Source of the DNA: Halomonas sp.
Lineage (GTDB): Bacteria > Pseudomonadota > Gammaproteobacteria > Pseudomonadales > Halomonadaceae
Length of the DNA stretch: 64,000 bases
NCBI GenBank assembly: GCA_018401555.1
Contig: JAGYKP010000097.1
Location: 1-64,000, forward strand
Direction of reading: 5' to 3'
Position numbers and translations under genes: made by a program. The notes beneath the pieces were generated by a model, which was given only the letters and a program-made list of their open reading frames with translations, made no database searches and was not told where the DNA came from. Positions 59,086-64,000 of this stretch are shown here, one piece after another (the first letter of the stretch is position 1; the number at the start of each line of letters is the position of its first letter).

Positions 59086-59101
59086 GGCCACGGGCCCGCC
59101 G

Positions 59102-60103
59102 TCAGGCGAACTCCTCGGTGTCGATCTCGGCCTGCAGCGCCTCGCCGTAGCGTGCGCCGGCGATGCGCTCGGGAGTGAAGAGGGCGTCGAGACGCGCCAC
59201 GCTGGCAGCGTCCAGCGTCACGGCATCGGCGGCCAGGTTCTCGCGCATATGCGCGATGGAGCAGGTACCGGGGATCGGGATGATGTCGTCACCCCTGGCC
59301 CGCAGCCAGGCCAGCGCCAGCTGCCCGCTGGTCACCTCGAGCTCGCCGGCCACGGCCTCGAGCTCGGCCAGCAGCCCCAGGTTGCGCGACAGGTTCTCGG
59401 CGTTGAAGCGTGGCATGCCGACGCGCACGTCGCCCTCGACCAGGCCCTCGCTGTCGCGCACCGCACCGGCCAGGAAGCCGCGTCCCAGCGGGCTGAAGGC
59501 CACGAACAGGGTGTCCGCCTCGCGGCACGCCTCGAGCACCGCGATCTCGGGGTTGCGGGTCCACAGCGAGTACTCCGTCTGTACCGCGGCGATGGGGTGC
59601 TCCGCCCGGGCGCGGCGCAGGGTGGCCGCCGAGACCTCGGAGAGCCCGATGGCGCCGATCTTGCCCTCCGCCACCAGCCGGGCCAGCTCGCCCACGCTCT
59701 CCTCGATGGGCACGCCCTTGTCCCAGCGATGTAGATAGTAGAGGTCGATATGGTCGGTCTGCAGGCGCTCGAGGCTCGCCTCGCACTGGCCGCGCAGCGT
59801 GGCCGGGCGACCGTCGATCACCTTCTTGCCCAGCGCCGGGTCCATGGCCATGCCGCACTTGCTGGCCAGCAGGAACTCGTCCCGCTTGCCGGCAAGTGCC
59901 TTGCCCACCAGGCGTTCGTTGGCGGTGGCGCCGTACAGGGTGGCGGTATCGAAGTGGCGATAGCCCATCTCGAAGGCCTCTTCCAGGGCGCGCAGCCCCT
60001 CGGCCTCGGAGACCGGCTGCCCGTAGCCATGGGAGAGGTTCATGCAGCCCAGGCCGATGGTGGGGGAGGCCACGGCCTGGAGGCGGGCGGTCACGGAATT
60101 CAT
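59102..60103 (-). CDS. Aldo/keto reductase
   Basis: A 333-residue TIM-barrel NADPH reductase. The catalytic tetrad is visible: Asp and Tyr in HFDTATLYG, Lys in LLASKCGM and His in YYLHRWDK. The cofactor region is PIPGTCSIAHMRENL. Similar to plant-type AKR13/YakC proteins. AAGGAG lies six bases before the ATG at 60103. Substrate unknown; frame intact. Confidence 0.93.
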   Translation of the reverse strand: MNSVTARLQAVASPTIGLGCMNLSHGYGQPVSEAEGLRALEEAFEMGYRHFDTATLYGATANERLVGKALAGKRDEFLLASKCGMAMDPALGKKVIDGRPATLRGQCEASLERLQTDHIDLYYLHRWDKGVPIEESVGELARLVAEGKIGAIGLSEVSAATLRRARAEHPIAAVQTEYSLWTRNPEIAVLEACREADTLFVAFSPLGRGFLAGAVRDSEGLVEGDVRVGMPRFNAENLSRNLGLLAELEAVAGELEVTSGQLALAWLRARGDDIIPIPGTCSIAHMRENLAADAVTLDAASVARLDALFTPERIAGARYGEALQAEIDTEEFA

Positions 60104-60135
60104 GGTGTCTCCTTGCATATTATCGAGCCGTATCC

Positions 60136-60728
60136 TCAGCGCTTGCGGGCGATGAACTGCACCACGCAGCCCGGGCCGGTATGGCCGCGGCCCTCGATCA
60201 CCTCGCGCTCGCACTCCCGGCTGAGCTCGATATCCAGTTCGGCGAACGCCGCGTCGAGCTCCGCGGCGGTGGGGGTGCGATCCGGGTATCCGGGCCGCCG
60301 GTATTGCGATGCACCTGCTCCGGCGTGTAGGCCTCCAGGATCAGCACGCCGCCGGGCTTCAGCGCTCGGATCACCTGGCGGTGCAGATGGGGGCGGCCAG
60401 CCGCCGGCACGTGGCAGAAGATCGACACCACGGCATCGAAGGATGCCGGCACGAACTCATGCTCGGTGAGGTCCGCGTTCAGGGTGGTCAGCGCTACGCC
60501 CTTGTGTTCGGCGAGTCGGGCGGCCTTGCGCAGGCCCACCGAGGAGGCATCCACCGAGGTGACCCAGTGGCCGAGGCCGGCCAGGTAGACCCCGTTGCGC
60601 CCCTCGCCATCCGCCAGGCAGAGCACGCGCTTGGGTGCCTCGCCGATCAGCGCGGCCTGCTCGCGCAGGAAGTCGTTGGGTTCGGTGCCGTAGACGTAAT
60701 CGTCCGTGTTGTAGCGCTCATCCCACAT
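60136..60728 (-). CDS. Class I SAM-dependent methyltransferase, TehB-like (frame-disrupted)
   Basis: About 197 residues. The SAM-binding motif I is VLCLADGEGRNGVYLAGLGH (near 36-55), followed by SVDASSVGLRKA, NADLTEHEF and LKPGGVLILEAYTPEQ. An indel near 60290 breaks the frame in the C-terminal third; repair reads DPDRTPTAAELDAAF and ends CVVQFIARKR at 60136. Starts at 60728 and 60743 (MRGCP) are both possible. Acceptor unknown; relatives act on chalcogen oxyanions or small metabolites. Confidence 0.85.
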
Positions 60729-60897
60729 GGGGCATCCTCGCATTGCCATCGATCGAACCCCGAGAGTAGCAAGTTCCGGGGTCCTGTTGGCCTTTCCCTG
60801 GCCTCGATTCTTCACACCTGGCTGCACTCGAGCTTCACAATTCCTGCGCGAAGGGTCGCTAGCATGCGAAGGATTCTCATCGCACAGGAGCCCCGTC

Positions 60898-61434
60898 ATG
60901 CCGTCCCACATCTCACACTATGGCCGCGTCAGCCGTCTGCTCCACTGGGGCATGGCGGCGCTCTTCGCCGTCCAGTTCATCACCGCCATCGCCCACTTCG
61001 CCTTCCCGGATACCGCCCTGGAAGCCGCCGTCTGGGGCGCCCACAAGCCGCTGGGGGCGCTGTTGATGCTGTTGATCATGCTGCGCCTGGTGTGGGCGGT
61101 GGTGGACCGGGCCCGGCGCCCGGCCTCGGTCAACCTCGCCGCCAGCCTCGGCCACCTGGCGATGTATGCCCTGATGGTGGCGGTGCCGCTGGTCGCCCTG
61201 CTGCGCCAGTACGGCTCGGGGCGTGCCTTCGCGCCCTTCGGCATCCCGCTGATGCCGGGCTTCGAGGGCGAGATCGAGTGGATGACCGCCGTCGGCGGCA
61301 TCTTCCACGGCCTGCTCGGCTGGGTGCTGCTGGCGCTGATCGTCGGCCACGTGGGCATGGCGCTCCTGCATCGCCGCATGGCCGGTGAGGACGTGCTGGC
61401 ACGCATGCTGCCGAGGCTCGGCGGAGGGCGCTGA
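60898..61434 (+). CDS. Cytochrome b561 family protein
   Basis: A 178-residue four-span membrane cytochrome. Candidate haem-ligand histidines lie in RLLHWGM, AHKPLG, FHGLLGW and VGHVGMALLH. CAGGAG precedes the ATG at 60898; the longer upstream frame lacks support. It differs from the copy at 27.9 kb by the FAPFGIPLMPGFEGEIEWM loop. Likely quinol-to-periplasm electron transfer. Confidence 0.9.
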   Translation: MPSHISHYGRVSRLLHWGMAALFAVQFITAIAHFAFPDTALEAAVWGAHKPLGALLMLLIMLRLVWAVVDRARRPASVNLAASLGHLAMYALMVAVPLVALLRQYGSGRAFAPFGIPLMPGFEGEIEWMTAVGGIFHGLLGWVLLALIVGHVGMALLHRRMAGEDVLARMLPRLGGGR

Positions 61435-61470
61435 GCCGCTCCCCGGCGCTTATCGCTTCCCCATTTGGTC

Positions 61471-61500
61471 GCACGCCCCCGGTTCCTGCCGGGGGCGTGC
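61471..61500 (+). terminator. Terminator-like hairpin after the second b561 gene
   Basis: GCACGCCCCCGG (61471-61482) and CCGGGGGCGTGC (61489-61500) form a 12-bp stem with loop TTCCTG. No T-run follows (TGTATGG), so efficiency is uncertain. Confidence 0.5.
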
Positions 61501-61581
61501 TGTATGGTAGGCCGGCACGCTGCCGCACCGCGGATAACGGCGAGGCACAACAACCATAACAGGGACCACGGAGCGCCAGGC

Positions 61582-62887
61582 ATGGCCAAGACCCTTCTTC
61601 TCTCTCCGCGCTACCGCGTGCTGCTGGCCGGGCTGTTCAGCCAGCTGCTGTGCGTGGGCGTGGCGCGTTTCGCCTACACCCCGCTGCTGCCACTGATGCA
61701 GCAGCAGACCTGGCTGAGCGATGCCCAGGGCGGCTGGCTGGCCGCCCTCAACTACGCCGGCTACATGCTCGGCGCGCTGACCGCCGCCTCCATCAGCAGC
61801 ATCCGGCTCAAGGACACCCTCTACCGCCTCACCCTGGTGCTGGCGCTCGTCTCCACCGCCGGCATGGCACTGGCCGACAGCTTCTGGCTATGGGCGTCGA
61901 TGCGCTTCGTGGCCGGCTTCTCGAGCAGCGGCGCCATGCTGCTCGCCTCCGGGCTGATCCTGCACTGGCTGATCAGCCACCGGCAGAGGGGCGAGCTCGG
62001 CATCCACTTCGCCGGGGTGGGCCTGGGCATGCTGCTGGCCGCCCTGGCGGTGGAGCTGATGTTGCGTCTCTCCCTCGACTGGCAGGCCCAGTGGTGGGGC
62101 TTCGCCGCCCTGGCCGTGGCATTGCTGGTGCCCGCCTGGGCTTGGCTGCCGCGGCCCGCCAAGCCGCTCGAGGGTGGCGGTGGCGGGCAACGCCAGGCCC
62201 AGCCGCCCAGCCGCACCTTCATGCGGCTGATGCTGGCCGCCTACTTCTGCGCCGGCTACGGCTATGTGATCAGCGCCACCTTCATCGTCGCCATCGTCGA
62301 GCGTGAGCCGGCTTGCTGGCCGGCGCCGGCAACTGGACCTTCGCCCTGGTGGGCCTGGCGGCCGCGCCCGCGGTGATGCTGTGGGACCTGATCGCGCGCT
62401 GGATCGGCTACCTCGGCGCGCTGATTGCCGCCATGGGCCTGCAGGTGGTGGGGATCGTGCTGCCCGCGGTCACCGACAACCTGGCCGGCGTGCTGGCCAG
62501 CGCCGTGCTCTACGGCAGCACCTTCCTGGGCTGCGTCAGCCTGGTGCTGACCATGGCCGGCCGGCTCTATCCGCAGAGCCCGGCACGCATGATGGGGCGC
62601 ATGACGCTGGCCTATGGTGCCGCCCAGATCATCGCCCCGGCACTCACCGGCATGCTCGCCGAGTCCACCGGCCACCTACGACATCGGCCTGTGAGCTGGC
62701 CGGCGGCTTCGTTGCCCTGGGGGCGGTGCTGCTGGTCTGGCTGCGCGGGGTGGACCAGACCGCCCAGCGTGACTGGATGCCGGAGCCAAGGCGGCGCCCA
62801 CCGGTTGATTCCCGGCAAGCTTGCCGGCCCACGGCGGGCCAGGCCCGGAGCGGTGACACAGGCGAAAATCTGGCGAAGTACTCGTAG
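61582..62887 (+). CDS. MFS transporter, YbfB/YjiJ type (frame-disrupted)
   Basis: A 12-span major facilitator, about 410-430 residues when repaired. N-terminal signature VGVARFAYTPLLPLMQQQTWLS, then GFSSSGAMLLASGL and the second half AGAGNWTFALVGLAAAPAVMLWDLIARWIG. Indels near 62308 and 62680-62695 split the last five spans over three frames, and the true C-terminus (about 62810 or 62887) is uncertain. Substrate unknown. Confidence 0.82.
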
Positions 62888-62932
62888 GCCCAGGTTGCGG
62901 CGCGGAATTCCCCGCGCCTCCATCTTGCTGGC

Positions 62933-64000
62933 TCACCCCGCCTCCTCAAGCCCCTGTGGACCACCGAGAAACCGGATCTCCCACGCTGTCGGCCGGCACC
63001 TCGCGGGCGATCTCGGCCAGGCGCTCGCGGAAGGCGGCGCTGTTCGGCCCGGCGGGTACCGGCACCAGCTCCACGCCGCGCGCGCGTCGGCCTGGGCCTG
63101 CGGGGCCTCGACGCTAGCCGGGGAACTCCACGCCCCGGGGGTGCTGGCAGTAGAAGAGAGTGGCCGCGTTCCAGTGCCTGCGGGCTCTGGGGTCCTGCAG
63201 CCAGGGCGAATGGACGGGAGGGTCCCCACCCCGCCCGGCGACCCGCGCCTCATCGGCCGGCCCGCTCGGGCCGTGTGAAGTGCCCGTGGGGTGCAGCCAG
63301 ACCTCCGAGCGCGCATGCCCACCCGGCTCTCGCTGACCAGCTTGCGGGTGAAGTCGCCCAGGCCACGGATGAAGGAGACTCACACCGCGCCGTTTCTCCC
63401 GGACTGGCCGGGCGATGGTGAAGGGGTGCGGTTCCGCGCAGCCCCTCCTCCTTCAGCCGCAGGAAGCCGAACTGGCCAGGCTGGAAGGCCACGCCGCCCT
63501 CACCGGGGCCAGGCGCAGGCGAACCGCCCCGGCGCCGGGGAGACCTCCACCACCTCGTACTCGCCATGGCGGGCGAGGCGCGGATAGAGCAGCAGCTTCC
63601 GGGCGGCCGCCGCCGCCTCAGAGCACCGGGAGGGTCCCCAGCCAGAGGCCGGCAGGCTCGCCCAGGGCGATGGGTGACTTGAAGGTCAACCAGTGCAGGA
63701 TGACCACCACGAACAGCGGGCCGGAGAGCTTGTGCCAGCTCCGCCACAGGTGATAGGGAATCTTGCGGTTGAGCGCCAGCAGGATGATGAACATCAGCGC
63801 CACGAAGCTCAGCTGGCGCAGCAGCCGGGTCCAGTACTTGCTGACCTCGAGGATCGGCGCCACGTCCCAGGCGTCGAGGCCGGCCTTGAACACCAGGTGG
63901 TACGAGGCCGGGCCCAGCGCCCACACCCATCCCTTGTGGGCGAGATAGACCCGGTCCAGCCCGCCCAGCAGCCGCTCGACCCAGGCCCAGCGGCTGGCCA
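62933..64000 (-). CDS. Ferric-reductase-like transmembrane flavoprotein (partial, heavily frame-disrupted)
   Basis: The 5' end lies beyond the window. Visible from the right edge: a ferric-reductase-like membrane domain (LGPASYHLVFKAGLDAW, VALMFIILLALNRKIPYHLWRSWHKLSGP, VVILHWLTF), then FAD-binding sequence (EYEVVEVSPAPG, FQPGQFGFLRLKEEGLR) and an NAD-binding half (LFYCQHPRGVEF, FLGGPQGLEEAG at the stop). At least six frame changes lie between 63610 and 62950. Such proteins reduce iron or act as respiratory-burst-oxidase-like membrane reductases. Direction and type are clear; details are not. Confidence 0.7.

Overview
The window reads as a chromosomal segment of a GC-rich, salt-adapted gammaproteobacterium, most likely Halomonas or a close relative (Halomonadaceae). 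This is inferred from gene content: catabolism of sarcosine and carnitine, a BCCT carrier, an NhaC Na+/H+ antiporter, an orphan ProX-like betaine-binding protein, and PmrAB/EptA and ZnuABC modules of gammaproteobacterial type. No rRNA, tRNA, CRISPR array or insertion sequence was seen.

Left part (1-20.5 kb), methylated amine catabolism. A small membrane ORF and an SSS-family symporter end in a strong terminator. A GlxA/GbdR-type AraC regulator and an NhaC antiporter follow, then glyA, soxB, soxD, soxA, soxG, purU and L-serine dehydratase. Together these take sarcosine to glycine plus a one-carbon unit, to serine, and to pyruvate. A second AraC regulator (CdhR-like) meets a minus-strand operon that turns gamma-butyrobetaine into carnitine (dioxygenase) and carnitine into glycine betaine (dehydrogenase, beta-keto acid cleavage enzyme, betainyl-CoA thioesterase), with a BCCT importer. 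A 21-bp-spaced direct repeat upstream is a good CdhR operator candidate. The demethylation steps from glycine betaine to sarcosine are not in the window.

Middle part (20.5-37 kb). A TauE/SafE permease, a D-Ala-D-Ala carboxypeptidase with a SPOR domain and a DMT exporter are followed by a thiM-thiE operon under a TPP riboswitch with a Shine-Dalgarno-sequestering hairpin. An envelope region comes next: a YejM/PbgA-like sulfatase-fold protein, a cytochrome b561, and an overlapping minus-strand operon. Its order is thermostable-hemolysin family protein, AMP-dependent ligase, haem-oxygenase-like enzyme, SDR, TPR protein, PmrA-like regulator, PmrB-like kinase, EptA. PmrA-type boxes (CTTAAG-N5-CTTAAG and a near match) lie before the YejM-like gene and before the operon. 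This is the most interesting candidate system here.

Right part (37-64 kb). NlpC/P60 lipoprotein, glyoxalase I, ProX, a DODA-type dioxygenase, an AttEFGH-like ABC exporter, an AraC regulator beside a five-gene acyl-CoA operon, a HepT/MntA-type pair, a Zur-boxed znuCBA operon with a His-rich leader ORF, an alpha/beta hydrolase, a UbiH-like hydroxylase, TspO, an aldo/keto reductase, a methyltransferase, a second cytochrome b561, an MFS permease and a partial ferric-reductase-like flavoprotein.

Quality warning. From about 8.3 kb on, many well-conserved genes are broken by single-base gains or losses, mostly in short G/C runs and often as compensating pairs. I read this as uncorrected sequencing error rather than gene decay. 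Coordinates of such genes span the reconstructed gene, and the calls say 'frame-disrupted'.
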